Below, piece by piece: positions 50,178 through 59,361 of a DNA stretch of 64,000 nucleotides; position 1 is the stretch's first letter; every line of letters begins with the position of its first letter. Under the pieces are notes generated by a model, which searched no databases, had not been told where the DNA came from, and was given only the letters and a program-made list of their open reading frames with translations. The stretch spans positions 15,203-79,202 of the forward strand of contig NZ_FORY01000010.1 in the NCBI RefSeq assembly GCF_900114135.1. The letters run 5' to 3'. This DNA is from Celeribacter halophilus. Its GTDB lineage: Bacteria; Pseudomonadota; Alphaproteobacteria; Rhodobacterales; Rhodobacteraceae. The position numbers were made by a program, and so were the translations under genes.

Positions 50178-51845
50178 ATGAGTGCCATGACCGAGAAATT
50201 CCGCCTTACCCTTGCCCAGCTCAACCCGACCGTGGGCGCGATAGATGCCAATGCGGACAAGGTGCGGGCCGCCCATGCGCAGGCGAAGGCCGCAGGGGCC
50301 GATATGATCGCCTTTCCCGAACTGTTCCTGATCGGGTATCAGCCGCAGGATCTGGTGATGAAGCCGGTTCTGGTCAACACGGCCATGGCCAAAGTGGAAG
50401 AACTGGCGGCCCTGACGTCCGATGGTCCGGCCATCGGTGTCGGTGCGCCCTATTCTTATGGCGATGCGCTTTACAACGGCTACTGGATTCTCGCGGAGGG
50501 CCGCGTCAAACAGGTGCTGCGCAAGCATCATCTGCCGAATTACAAGGTATTCGACGAAAAACGCCTCTTTGCCGAAGGCCCGCTGGAAGGCCCCTATGCC
50601 ATCGGCCCGCTGCGCATTGGCTCGCCCATCTGCGAAGATGCGTGGCACGAGGATGTGGCCGAGGCACAGGTGGAAAGCGGGGCGGAAATTCTGCTGGTGC
50701 CCAATGGCTCGCCCTACTACCGCAACAAATTCGATACGCGGCTGACTCATATGGTCTCGCGGGTGGTCGAGAATGATGTGCCTCTGGTCTATCTCAACAT
50801 GGTCGGCGGACAAGACGATCAGGTTTTTGACGGCGGCTCCTTTGTGCTCAACCGGCACGGCAAGCCCGCGCATATCCTGCCGGTCTTTGACGAGGCGCTG
50901 CGTCATGTGGATTTCGAGAAATCCGAAGGGCGCTGGTGGGCGACCGATGGCGAGATCACGCCGCAGCCCGACGAGTGGGAGCAGGATTACCGCGCGATGG
51001 TCGACTCTTTGCGCGACTATCTGGGCAAAACCGGCTTCAAAAAGGTGGTTCTGGGCCTGTCCGGCGGGATCGACTCGGCCATTGTCGCCACGATTGCCAC
51101 AGATGCGCTGGGCGCGGAGAATGTGCATTGCGTGATGCTGCCCTCCGAATACACGTCGGAAAGCTCGCTGGAAGATGCCAAGGATATCGCGACCCGTCTG
51201 GGCTGCCGCTATGACTTCGTGCCGATCTCCGAAGGCCGCGACGCCATCACCAACACGCTTGCGCCGATCTTTGGCGATCTGCCCTTTGACACGACCGAGG
51301 AAAACATCCAGTCGCGCCTGCGCGGGCTGTTGCTTATGGCGCTGTCGAACAAGTTCGGCTCCATGCTTCTGACCACTGGCAACAAATCCGAGGTCGCGGT
51401 GGGCTATTGCACGATCTACGGTGATATGAACGGCGGCTATAACCCGATCAAGGACCTCTACAAGACGCGGGTGTTCGAGCAATGCCGCTGGCGCAATGCC
51501 AATCACCGCGACTGGATGAAGGGACCAGAGGGTGAGGTCATCCCCGTATCGATCATCGACAAACCGCCCTCAGCCGAATTGCGCCCCGACCAGAAGGACG
51601 AGGACAGCCTGCCGCCCTATGAGGTGCTGGATGCAATTCTCGAAGGGTTGGTGGACCGTGACGAAAGCGTGGCCGATCTGGTCGCGGCAGGGTTCGATCA
51701 TGATACGGTGAAGCGGATCGAACATCTGCTCTATATTTCGGAATACAAACGATTCCAGTCTGCGCCGGGCACACGTCTGACGCCGCGAGCCTTCTGGCTG
51801 GATCGCCGCTATCCGATTGCCAGCCGCTGGCGCGACCCGAGCTGA
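50178..51845 (+). CDS. nadE: Glutamine-dependent NAD+ synthase NadE
   Basis: A protein of 555 residues. The N-terminal nitrilase-like glutaminase domain (Glu in FPELFLIGYQPQDLV, Lys in LRKHHLPNYKVF, Cys in GSPICEDAWHED) feeds ammonia to the C-terminal synthetase domain, whose PP-loop reads LSGGIDSAIVATIA (around residue 295). It amidates nicotinate adenine dinucleotide to NAD+ with ATP. ATGs at 50178 and 50187; AGGA lies near the first. Divergent from the MORN gene. Intact. Confidence 0.95.
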   Translation: MSAMTEKFRLTLAQLNPTVGAIDANADKVRAAHAQAKAAGADMIAFPELFLIGYQPQDLVMKPVLVNTAMAKVEELAALTSDGPAIGVGAPYSYGDALYNGYWILAEGRVKQVLRKHHLPNYKVFDEKRLFAEGPLEGPYAIGPLRIGSPICEDAWHEDVAEAQVESGAEILLVPNGSPYYRNKFDTRLTHMVSRVVENDVPLVYLNMVGGQDDQVFDGGSFVLNRHGKPAHILPVFDEALRHVDFEKSEGRWWATDGEITPQPDEWEQDYRAMVDSLRDYLGKTGFKKVVLGLSGGIDSAIVATIATDALGAENVHCVMLPSEYTSESSLEDAKDIATRLGCRYDFVPISEGRDAITNTLAPIFGDLPFDTTEENIQSRLRGLLLMALSNKFGSMLLTTGNKSEVAVGYCTIYGDMNGGYNPIKDLYKTRVFEQCRWRNANHRDWMKGPEGEVIPVSIIDKPPSAELRPDQKDEDSLPPYEVLDAILEGLVDRDESVADLVAAGFDHDTVKRIEHLLYISEYKRFQSAPGTRLTPRAFWLDRRYPIASRWRDPS

Positions 51846-51897
51846 CCCGCGCCGCCTGTCGCGCCGACATAGCCCTTCCACCTTCACTCTCGCCCTA

Positions 51898-51949
51898 GCT
51901 CCTTCGCGTTAATCTTAATCTGATTAACCTTAACGCAGAGAGAAGGAGC
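51898..51949. promoter_or_regulatory. Nested palindrome between nadE and the Hsp70 gene
   Basis: Outer arms GCTCCTTC/GAAGGAGC, inner arms GCGTTAA/TTAACGC, and a small TTAATC-T-GATTAA dyad in the centre. This 52-bp structure lies 53 bases after nadE and about 97 bases before the Hsp70 start. No T-run. May be a terminator for nadE or an operator. Confidence 0.5.
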
Positions 51950-52045
51950 GTCAGGTGAGGGCGCATGGATTTCTCGCGGCAAAGCCTCTTGCCCCCTGCA
52001 TCACAGACCGTTAGAGAACGCGCTTTCGGACCGGAAAGGGCGCGC

Positions 52046-53281
52046 ATGGAACTCACCGTTGGCATCGACTTTGGCACCTCCAATTCCGCGCTTGGACTGG
52101 CGGTGAACGGCACGCCGTGGCTGGTCGAACTGGAGCCGGGGGAAAAGACCCTGCCCACCGCTGTGTTCTTTGATGCCAAAGGCGGAATGCGTCTCGGATC
52201 GGCGGCCAATCGCGCCCTCATCGACGGAGAGGAAGGGCGCTATATGCGGGCGCTCAAATCCGTGTTGGGCACCCCGCTTCTGCGCGAGACCCGCCCCATC
52301 GGGGCCAAGCGCCAGAGCCTTCTGGAAGTCATCGCGCAATTCCTCGCCACCCTGAAAACCCGCACCGAAGAGCAGTTGCGCCAACCTGTGACGGGGGTGG
52401 TTTCCGGTCGTCCGGTGCATTTCCATTCCAAAGATGCCGAACGCGATGCGCAGGCCGAACACGATCTGCGCGAAGCCTATGAAATGGCGGGGTTCCAGCG
52501 CGTGCGCTTCCTTGCGGAACCCGAGGCGGCCGCCTTGGCAGCGCAGGATTTGCAGCCCTTGGAAATCGGCCTTGTGGTCGATATCGGCGGCGGCACATCG
52601 GATTTCACCCTGTTTCGCAAGGAGGGCGGTAAGGTCGATGTTCTGGCCTCCCACGGCATCCGGCTGGGCGGGACGCATTTCGACCGCGCATTGAGCCTCG
52701 CCCATGCCATGCCCTTGCTGGGGGCGGGCACGCAGTTGCGCCGGACCTTGGGCGACGGGCTTTTGCCCATGCCTGCGACATTGTTCAACGATCTGGCCAC
52801 ATGGCAGAAAATCCCCTTTCTCTACACGCGCGAGACGCTGGGCAAGGTGCGCGATCTCGAACGCCACGCGGTGGAGCCGGACAAGCTTTCCCGCCTTGTG
52901 GAGGTGATCGAGGCCGAGTTGGGGCATGATCTGGCCTTTGCGGTCGAGGCCGCAAAGATTGTGGCCAATGGCGGGCGCGATGCGCAGATTGATCTGGCGC
53001 TGATCGAAAAGGGCCTGTCCGCGCCTTTGGTCTCGCAAGCTCTGGCCGATGATCTGGCGGGCTATCGGGCGGAACTGTCGGAGGCGATCAGTGAGACCCT
53101 GATGCTTGCGGGCCTGTCTGCGGAGGCGGTGGGGGCCGTGGTCTATGTTGGCGGATCAAGCCTGATGCATGTGGTGGAAACGGCCTGTCGCGCCGTCCTG
53201 CCGGAAGCCCGCGCCCTGCGTGGCGAGGCGTTCACGGCAGTGGTGGACGGTTTGGCGATTGCCTCGGCACAAGGTGCCTGA
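52046..53281 (+). CDS. Short Hsp70-family protein (YegD-like)
   Basis: A protein of 411 residues. Actin-like ATPase parts: IDFGTSNSALGLAV at the N-terminus, [14 protein letters not shown] in the middle and YVGGSSLMHVVE near the end. It lacks the C-terminal peptide-binding domain of DnaK, so it resembles YegD-type proteins of unknown client. The start at 52046 is chosen because AAAGGG lies five bases upstream; the frame to 51965 is not conserved-looking. It converges with the PfkB gene 32 bp away. Confidence 0.88.
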   Translation: MELTVGIDFGTSNSALGLAVNGTPWLVELEPGEKTLPTAVFFDAKGGMRLGSAANRALIDGEEGRYMRALKSVLGTPLLRETRPIGAKRQSLLEVIAQFLATLKTRTEEQLRQPVTGVVSGRPVHFHSKDAERDAQAEHDLREAYEMAGFQRVRFLAEPEAAALAAQDLQPLEIGLVVDIGGGTSDFTLFRKEGGKVDVLASHGIRLGGTHFDRALSLAHAMPLLGAGTQLRRTLGDGLLPMPATLFNDLATWQKIPFLYTRETLGKVRDLERHAVEPDKLSRLVEVIEAELGHDLAFAVEAAKIVANGGRDAQIDLALIEKGLSAPLVSQALADDLAGYRAELSEAISETLMLAGLSAEAVGAVVYVGGSSLMHVVETACRAVLPEARALRGEAFTAVVDGLAIASAQGA

Positions 53282-53313
53282 GGTCGGGGGCCACGCCAGA
53301 GACCCGCGCCGGA

Positions 53314-54267
53314 TCAGAGCGCGATCAACTCGCAACCGGACAAGAGCCGTGTGACATCCTGAGCAGTGCAAAGTTGTGTCCCTGCGGTCAGAACGGCGGC
53401 GGCTGCGGCGGTGGTTCCGTAACACAGGGCTTGCTGCATCTCTTCGCCGCGCGTGAGCGCCAGAGAGAAAGCGCCCACGAAACTGTCCCCTGCACCAACG
53501 GCGGAGACTACCTCGGCGGGATCAATGGCGCGTGAGGCATGCCAGCGCCCTTCGGCATTGGCCAGTGTGGACCCGTCCGAGCCGCGCGCCACAATGACCG
53601 TCTGCGCCACGCCTTTCGCCACCAGATCGGAGGCAAAATCGGCTGTCGCGGCGCGGGTGGGCAGCGCATGGCCCACCACATCCTCGGCCTCGACATCATC
53701 CATGCGCAGCACAGAAGGGTTGGCCGGATGTTTCACCAGTTCGCGCAAGGGCTGGCCGGAGGTGTCGACGAAAAGCTGCACGCCTTTGGCCTCAAGCCTG
53801 CGGGACAGGCGGGCGGTGTAATCCAGCGGCACACCGGGCGGTTGTGAGCCGGAGAGCACGACCACTCCGCTGGAGGGCGCGGCCTGTGCGATGGCGTTGA
53901 GGGATTCCTCGACCATCTCCTGATCCCAATGCGGCCCCGGCATCACGAAACGGTATTGCTTGCCGGTCTCTTCCTCTGTGACCGCCATGGATTGCCGCGT
54001 TGCCCCGCCATTGACGGAAAACGCGGTGAAGCGCACGCGCTCTTCAGCCAGAAGCCGCAAAAGCTGTGCCCCCGTCTCGCCCCCCACCGCGATAAATGCC
54101 GTGCTGTCGCCGCCCAGAAACTTGATGGCGCGAGACACATTGATCCCGCCGCCGCCCGGATCGGCCTCCGGCGTCTGACATCGCAGTTTCGGTCCCGCCT
54201 CGACACGAGCCGTAGCGGTTGAAATATCCACCGTCGGGTTCAGCGTGATTGTCAGAATGTGTGTCAT
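53314..54267 (-). CDS. PfkB-family hexose/phosphofructose kinase
   Basis: A protein of 317 residues. Family marks: TLNPTVDIST at the N-terminus, GGGINVSRAIKFLGGDSTAF and the catalytic GAGDSFVGAFSLAL near the end, with the anion-hole Gly and base Asp. It is related to 1-phosphofructokinase and to PfkB-type 6-phosphofructokinases; the substrate cannot be separated by eye. The start at 54267 is taken for similarity; the frame to 54354 has no family match. An FNR-like site lies 68-81 bp upstream, suggesting induction at low oxygen. Confidence 0.88.
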   Translation of the reverse strand: MTHILTITLNPTVDISTATARVEAGPKLRCQTPEADPGGGGINVSRAIKFLGGDSTAFIAVGGETGAQLLRLLAEERVRFTAFSVNGGATRQSMAVTEEETGKQYRFVMPGPHWDQEMVEESLNAIAQAAPSSGVVVLSGSQPPGVPLDYTARLSRRLEAKGVQLFVDTSGQPLRELVKHPANPSVLRMDDVEAEDVVGHALPTRAATADFASDLVAKGVAQTVIVARGSDGSTLANAEGRWHASRAIDPAEVVSAVGAGDSFVGAFSLALTRGEEMQQALCYGTTAAAAAVLTAGTQLCTAQDVTRLLSGCELIAL

Positions 54268-54334
54268 GTGCGTGTATCCCGTTCGCCAGCGAGTCAATCC
54301 GGAGCCTAGCTTACATGCGGTAGCGATAACAACT

Positions 54335-54348
54335 TTGATCAAGGTCAG
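54335..54348 (-). promoter_or_regulatory. Candidate FNR/FnrL-type site before the PfkB gene
   Basis: TTGATCAAGGTCAG resembles the alphaproteobacterial FNR-type dyad TTGAT-N4-(A/G)TCAA; only the last base of the second half departs from TTGAT-N4-GTCAA. It lies about 70 bases upstream of the kinase start. A third half-site ATCAA follows at 54350. Confidence 0.4.
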
Positions 54349-54463
54349 GATCAACGCCGGATTTGTGAAGAATTATCAGAATTGGCATGAAAATTCATCG
54401 GCATAACAGGCGGTTCAGGCAGAATTTGCGAGGTCGAGGCGGCATGTTGCATGTTCGGGACAT

Positions 54464-54494
54464 GAAAACGGCCGCAGCGGAGGGGCTGCGACCG
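54464..54494 (-). terminator. Intrinsic terminator of the metallo-beta-lactamase-fold gene
   Basis: On the minus strand CGGTCGCAGC and GCTGCGGCCG form a 10-bp stem (one mismatch-like G-T) followed by TTTTC. It lies 44 bases after the gene's stop codon. Confidence 0.65.
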
Positions 54495-54537
54495 TGATGA
54501 GTGAGGCCGTCGAAAGTAAATCCGTGACGGCGTTCCG

Positions 54538-55482
54538 TCAGCTTTCGATCATCATCTGATAGCTCGCGGGCACATATTCAAAACTGCTGTCAACGGCGCG
54601 GACATAGCCGATGGCGGGGAAGGGCATGTGGTAGCCGATGAAGGGCACGCGATCCGCAGCCATCATGTCGAGCATCTTGCGGCGGGTTTGTGCGGCGGCG
54701 GCTTTGTCGGCGTCAAAGCTGACCTCCCAATCGGGATGGGCGAGCGAGTAGACGTAGTGATTGGCAAAATCGACCGCAAGGATCAGGCGCTCTCCTTCGC
54801 TTTCAATGTGGAACGCCATATGGCCGGGCGTGTGACCGAAGGCTTCCATCGCGGTGATGCCGGGGGCGACTTCAGATCCGCCTTTGAGCAGGTCGAACTG
54901 TTCCTGAAGGGGACGGATTTTCGCTTCGAACCCTTCGTTGCCTGTGCTTTCCCAATGGCCCATTTCAACAGAGCCCGTGGAATAGGCCGCATTGGCAAAG
55001 GTCGGCGTGCCGTCATAGATGCCACCGATGTGGTCGCCATGCATGTGGGTGATGACCACGCGATCCACCTGATCGGCGGTATAGCCCGCAGCTTCCAGCG
55101 CGGCGGTGATGCCTGCGGGGTTCAGACCCGTGTCGAACAGGATCAGTTCTGCGCCGGTGTTGATCAGCGTGGGGGTGAAGAAGAACTGGGCCGCATCTGC
55201 GGGGATGAAGGCGGCTTCGGAAGCGGCGGCGAAATCCTCATCCGTGGCATTCAGCCCGAAGATTTTGTGCGGGTCCGCGACGGTGCGGGTGCCTGCCAAA
55301 AGCGTCGTGACCTCGAAATTTCCGAGCGCAAAGCGGCGATAGGGCGCAAGCGAAGCGCCCATTATCGGCGCCTCTGCTGATGCGCCAAAGGGCAGGCTGG
55401 AAGCGACAGGCAGGGCGGCGGCCCCCAAAAGAAGGTGGCGACGTGACAGGTAGGGGCTGGACGGTTGTGCTGTAATTTTCAT
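54538..55482 (-). CDS. Tat-exported metallo-beta-lactamase-fold hydrolase
   Basis: A protein of 314 residues. The N-terminus has a twin-arginine signal: SRRHLLLGAAALPVASSLP (RR then hydrophobic stretch), so it is exported folded to the periplasm. The metal motif HxHxDH is ITHMHGDHIGG, with later ligands in FGHTPGHMAF (His) and VDFANHYV (Asp). Members are hydrolases with varied substrates such as lactones. Start at 55482 with GGGAG seven bases before; the longer frame to 55554 would lack the signal at its terminus. Substrate unknown. Confidence 0.9.
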   Translation of the reverse strand: MKITAQPSSPYLSRRHLLLGAAALPVASSLPFGASAEAPIMGASLAPYRRFALGNFEVTTLLAGTRTVADPHKIFGLNATDEDFAAASEAAFIPADAAQFFFTPTLINTGAELILFDTGLNPAGITAALEAAGYTADQVDRVVITHMHGDHIGGIYDGTPTFANAAYSTGSVEMGHWESTGNEGFEAKIRPLQEQFDLLKGGSEVAPGITAMEAFGHTPGHMAFHIESEGERLILAVDFANHYVYSLAHPDWEVSFDADKAAAAQTRRKMLDMMAADRVPFIGYHMPFPAIGYVRAVDSSFEYVPASYQMMIES

Positions 55483-55582
55483 CTGTGATCTCCCGATGTT
55501 GTTGGCATCAAGGATAGCACGGGAAGGGAAAAGATCGCATGACATTTTCGTCAAATCGCAGATGCCCGACCGGCCTCACCGT

Positions 55583-56002
55583 TCAGTCGTATTCCCACCA
55601 CTTGTCGATCGTGGCGATGTCGTCATCCGACCAGCCGAAATGATGCGCCAGCTCATGCACGGTGACATGGGCCACCATCTGTTGCAGCGTCACAGTCCCA
55701 CGCATACACCATTCATCGAGAATGGGCCTGCGGAACAGCCAGATCGTGTCCGGCGCGGTGGCCTGATCCATGGTGGATTTCTCGGTCATCGGGATGCCTG
55801 TATAAAGCCCCGTAAGCTCGAACGGGTCGGCAATGCCGATCTCGGCCAGCAAATCTTCCGGCGCGAAGTCCATCACGGTCAGCGCGACATTCGCGGCCAG
55901 CACTTTGAAGGCCGGCGGCAGATCGGCCATTGTGGCGCGGGCGATGTCCTCGATCAGGTCGAGATCGGGCGCGGTTGCATCAAGAAGGGGTGATGTCATC
56001 AT
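55583..56002 (-). CDS. Small zinc metallopeptidase (DUF1025/zincin-like)
   Basis: A protein of 139 residues (or 138 from the second Met). The zinc motif HExxH occurs as TVHELAHHFGWSDDDI (about residues 115-130), the DUF1025-like metallopeptidase signature with a downstream acidic run. MTEKSTMDQATAPDTIWLFRRPI and the DEW near the centre are also typical. It is cytosolic and short; substrates of this family are unknown. The much longer minus-strand frame to 57424 is a shadow of gltX upstream and not real. GGAG lies four bases before the ATG at 56002. Divergent from gltX. Confidence 0.88.
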   Translation of the reverse strand: MMTSPLLDATAPDLDLIEDIARATMADLPPAFKVLAANVALTVMDFAPEDLLAEIGIADPFELTGLYTGIPMTEKSTMDQATAPDTIWLFRRPILDEWCMRGTVTLQQMVAHVTVHELAHHFGWSDDDIATIDKWWEYD

Positions 56003-56080
56003 AGAACTCCGGTTGGGGCTTGCTCCGATATGGACTCTTCGGTCACGATATGAAAGAGGAAGCGCAACAGGAGACCTACG

Positions 56081-57403
56081 ATGATCGTCACACGTTTCGC
56101 GCCTTCGCCCACGGGCTTTATTCATGTCGGCAACCTGCGCACTGCGCTGTTCAACTATCTGATTACCCGAAAGGCCGGAGGGCAGTTCATTCTGCGCCTC
56201 GACGACACGGATCAGGAACGCTCGACTCAGGAATATGCCGACGGGGTTCTTGAAGATCTCGAATGGCTGGGCTTCACTTGGGACCGGTTCGAGAAACAGT
56301 CCACGCGTCTGGATCGCTATCGTGCCGCCGCCGATGAATTGCGCGCCAAAGGCCGCTTCTATGAGGCGTTCGAGACGCCGACAGAACTGGACCTCAAGCG
56401 CAAGAAACTGCTCAACATGGGCAAGCCGCCGGTTTATGACCGCGCCGCTCTGGAGCTGACCGACGCCGAGAAAGACGCCCTTCGCGCCGAGCGGGGCGAC
56501 GGGGTCTGGCGGTTCAAGCTGGATCAGAAACGCATCGAATGGACTGACGGTATTCTGGGTGACATCTCGATTGATGCCGCCTCCGTCTCCGATCCGGTGC
56601 TGATCCGTGCCGATGGCCAGTTCCTCTACACGCTCGCCTCTGTCTGCGACGATGTGGACTATGGTGTGACCCATATTGTGCGCGGTTCCGACCATGTGAC
56701 CAATACGGCCACGCAAATCCAGATTATCGAAGCGCTGGGCGGCACGGTGCCGACCTTCGCCCACCACTCGCTTCTGACCGGACCGCAAGGCGAGGCGCTG
56801 TCGAAACGTCTCGGCACGCTGTCTTTGCGTGATCTGCGCGAACAGGGCGTCGAGCCGATGGCGCTTTTGTCGCTGATGGCGCGTCTGGGCTCCAGCCAGC
56901 CGGTTGAATTGCGCACCTCTATGGAAGAGTTGATCGAAGGGTTCGATCTCTCCACCTTCGGGTCCGCGCCGACGAAATTCGACACGCAGGACCTGTTCGC
57001 CCTGACCTCGCAGATCAACCACACCAAACCCTTCGCGGATGTGGCTGACGATGTGACTGCGCTGGGCGTTCCTGCTGAGATTGCGGAACCGTTCTGGACC
57101 GTTGTGCGCGAGAACATCACTGTGAAAGCCGATATGAAAGGCTGGTGGAAGTTGTTCCGCGACGGTGCGACGCCGTTGGTGGCGGACGAGGACAAAGAGT
57201 TTGTGGCGCAAGCCTTCGCCATGTTGCCGGAGCCGCCCTATACCGCCGAGAGCTGGAAAGAGTGGACTAGTGCGGTGAAAGAGGCGACGGGTCGCAAGGG
57301 AAAAGGCTTGTTCATGCCGCTGCGCAAGGCTGTGACCGGCATGGAACGCGGACCGGATATGTCCCACGTTCTGCCGCTTTTGCAGAAAAAGCCCTCTCTT
57401 TAA
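56081..57403 (+). CDS. gltX: Glutamyl-tRNA synthetase GltX
   Basis: A protein of 440 residues. Class I synthetase: HIGH-type motif in PSPTGFIHVGNLRTALFNYL, and KMSKS-type motif in GEALSKRLGTLSLRDL. It charges tRNA-Glu and, in alphaproteobacteria, often a second copy of GltX handles tRNA-Gln or tRNA-Glu separately. This copy is a little short for GltX (usual 465-490). An intrinsic terminator follows at 57431. Neighbour on the left is a divergent small metallopeptidase. Confidence 0.95.
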   Translation: MIVTRFAPSPTGFIHVGNLRTALFNYLITRKAGGQFILRLDDTDQERSTQEYADGVLEDLEWLGFTWDRFEKQSTRLDRYRAAADELRAKGRFYEAFETPTELDLKRKKLLNMGKPPVYDRAALELTDAEKDALRAERGDGVWRFKLDQKRIEWTDGILGDISIDAASVSDPVLIRADGQFLYTLASVCDDVDYGVTHIVRGSDHVTNTATQIQIIEALGGTVPTFAHHSLLTGPQGEALSKRLGTLSLRDLREQGVEPMALLSLMARLGSSQPVELRTSMEELIEGFDLSTFGSAPTKFDTQDLFALTSQINHTKPFADVADDVTALGVPAEIAEPFWTVVRENITVKADMKGWWKLFRDGATPLVADEDKEFVAQAFAMLPEPPYTAESWKEWTSAVKEATGRKGKGLFMPLRKAVTGMERGPDMSHVLPLLQKKPSL

Positions 57404-57430
57404 TCTGACTTGTTCAAAAATCAACAGAAA

Positions 57431-57463
57431 GCCGCCGCCGGAACCTCCGAGCGGCGGTTTTTT
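57431..57463 (+). terminator. Intrinsic terminator of gltX
   Basis: CCGCCG and CGGCGG stem with a GC-rich loop, then a run of six T, 28 bases after the gltX stop. Confidence 0.85.
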
Positions 57464-57540
57464 CGTCTTTGGTTTCCGATAGGAAACTTTCTCCCTTGCC
57501 CCGAATCCACAGCTCCACTAACGTGGCCTCAACATCGTGC

Positions 57541-57702
57541 GTCGGGAGAAGGGGCCACCCCTACCGAAGGAGCAACCGCCCCGGGAAACTCTCAGGTAAA
57601 CGGACCTTCGCACGGTCAAACACTCTGGAGAGAGGGGTTGGTCCATCGGGCCGGACCTCCGCCGAAGGGATAACGATCTCAGGCACCAAGACAGAGGGGG
57701 CA
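57541..57702 (+). promoter_or_regulatory. Tandem glycine riboswitch before gcvT
   Basis: Aptamer 1 contains GGGAGAAG, CCGAAGGAGCAA, ACTCTCAGGTAAACGGACC and CTCTGGAGAG; aptamer 2 follows with CCGAAGGGATAA, ATCTCAGGCACCAAGACAGA. These are the conserved glycine-aptamer pieces. Two in tandem upstream of gcvT is the classic glycine-cleavage control in which glycine turns the operon on. The end of the second aptamer lies about 70 bases before the gcvT start. Confidence 0.92.
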
Positions 57703-57772
57703 TCCAGCGGGGAAACCCGCCTTGTGATGCCGGGCGTGTTTGCGTCGGGCGAGAAACCTTGGAGGCTCGTTG

Positions 57773-58900
57773 ATGACCGAACTTTTGCGCACGCCGCTTT
57801 ATGACTTCCACCTCACGCACGGGGCCAAGATGGTCCCCTTCGCGGGTTACGAGATGCCCGTGCAATATCCGCTGGGCGTGATGAAAGAGCATCTGCATAC
57901 CCGTGCTCAGGCGGGATTGTTTGATGTCTCGCATATGGGGCAGGTGATGCTGAGCTCGCAGGAGGGTCATGACGCCTTGGCCCTTGCGCTGGAGGCTCTC
58001 GTGCCGGTTGATGTGCTGGGCCTGAAACCTTTGCGGCAGCGCTACGGGATTTTCACCAATGACGCGGGCGGTATTCTTGACGATCTGATGATCTCGAACA
58101 CGGGGGAGGGGTTGTTTCTTGTGGTCAATGCGGCCTGCAAGGCGGAGGACATTGCCCATCTGCGCGCAAAGCTGCCGGATCATGTGACGGTGCAGGAGAT
58201 CACCGACCGCGCGCTTCTGGCGTTGCAAGGGCCGATGGCGGAGGTAGCCTTGGCCCGTCTGGTGCCACAGGTCGCGGATTTGAAATTCATGGACAGTGTG
58301 CGGCTCAAGGTTGGTCAGGACGAATGGTGGATTTCGCGCTCCGGCTATACGGGTGAGGACGGGTTCGAGATCTCGATCCCTGCCGCTCGCGCTGCGGAAA
58401 TTGCCGAAGCGCTTGTGGCAATGGAGGAGGTTGCACCCATCGGCCTTGGCGCGCGCGACAGTCTGCGGCTTGAGGCAGGGCTGTGCCTTTATGGCCATGA
58501 CATAGACACGACCACTACACCGGTCGAAGGCAATATCGCATGGGCGATCCAGAAGGTCCGGCGCACCGGCGGCGCACGGGCAGGGGGCTTTCCCGGCGCG
58601 GAGCGTATCCTGAGCGAGTTGGACAAGGGAGCCGCGCGCAAACGTGTGGGTCTGTTGCCCCAAGGCCGTGCGCCGATGCGCGAAGGCACGCCGCTGTTCG
58701 CCACGGCAGAGAGTGATGCGCAGATCGGGGAGATCACCTCCGGCGGCTTCGGCCCTTCGGTCGCGCGCCCTGTGGCGATGGGCTACCTGCCGGTTGACTA
58801 TTGCGCCAATGATACCGAAGTTTTCGCAGAATTGCGGGGCAAACGCCTGCCGGTCACGGTGGCGCCGATGCCCTTCCGCCCTTCAACTTACAAACGCTGA
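57773..58900 (+). CDS. gcvT: Aminomethyltransferase GcvT (glycine cleavage T-protein)
   Basis: A protein of 375 residues, normal length. Family features: TPLYDFHLTHGAKMVPFAGY at the start, GLFDVSHMGQV, DDLMISN, SRSGYTGEDGFEIS and GLGARDSLRLEAGLCLYGHD. It transfers the methylene group from lipoyl-GcvH to tetrahydrofolate, releasing ammonia. The start at 57773 is fixed by GGAGG (57761-57765) seven bases before and by homology. Controlled by a glycine riboswitch upstream. First gene of gcvT-gcvH-gcvP. Confidence 0.96.
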   Translation: MTELLRTPLYDFHLTHGAKMVPFAGYEMPVQYPLGVMKEHLHTRAQAGLFDVSHMGQVMLSSQEGHDALALALEALVPVDVLGLKPLRQRYGIFTNDAGGILDDLMISNTGEGLFLVVNAACKAEDIAHLRAKLPDHVTVQEITDRALLALQGPMAEVALARLVPQVADLKFMDSVRLKVGQDEWWISRSGYTGEDGFEISIPAARAAEIAEALVAMEEVAPIGLGARDSLRLEAGLCLYGHDIDTTTTPVEGNIAWAIQKVRRTGGARAGGFPGAERILSELDKGAARKRVGLLPQGRAPMREGTPLFATAESDAQIGEITSGGFGPSVARPVAMGYLPVDYCANDTEVFAELRGKRLPVTVAPMPFRPSTYKR

Positions 58901-58924
58901 AACTGACCTAAAGGGACCACTGAA

Positions 58925-59296
58925 ATGGCCGCTGATATCAAATTTACCGAAGAACACGAATGGCTCCGCGTCGAGGACGATCTGGTCGTCGTCGGCATCA
59001 CGGAACACGCCGCAGAACAACTGGGCGACGTGGTGTTCGTCGAACTGCCGGACGAAGGCGCGACCGTGTCGAAAGACGACGAGGTCGTGGTGATCGAGAG
59101 CGTCAAGGCCGCCTCCGACATTCTGGCGCCGCTGGATGGCGAGATCGTCGAGGTGAACGAACCTTTGACCGAAGATCCGGGCAAGGTGGGTGAAGATCCC
59201 TTGGGGGATGCGTGGTTCTTCAAAATGAAGATCGAGGATATGTCCGCACTCGACGATTTCATGTCCGAAGCGGAATACAAAGCCTACATCGGCTAA
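58925..59296 (+). CDS. gcvH: Glycine cleavage H protein GcvH
   Basis: A protein of 123 residues. The lipoyl-attachment lysine is K61 in [16 protein letters not shown]. The start [19 protein letters not shown] is typical. It shuttles the aminomethyl group between GcvP, GcvT and Lpd on a lipoyl arm. AAGGGA lies eight bases before the ATG. Cytosolic. Preceded by gcvT (24 bp) and followed by gcvP across a strong hairpin. Confidence 0.97.
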   Translation: MAADIKFTEEHEWLRVEDDLVVVGITEHAAEQLGDVVFVELPDEGATVSKDDEVVVIESVKAASDILAPLDGEIVEVNEPLTEDPGKVGEDPLGDAWFFKMKIEDMSALDDFMSEAEYKAYIG

Positions 59297-59361
59297 CGCC
59301 TTTCGGGAAAAGCGTGAGGCAAGATTTTCTCGAAACGTCCCAACTGTTCAACCGTCGCATA

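Noticed and set aside
55583-57424. 613-residue minus-strand frame across gltX
   Set aside because: Only the last 139 residues match a family (small metallopeptidase); the rest is antisense to gltX.
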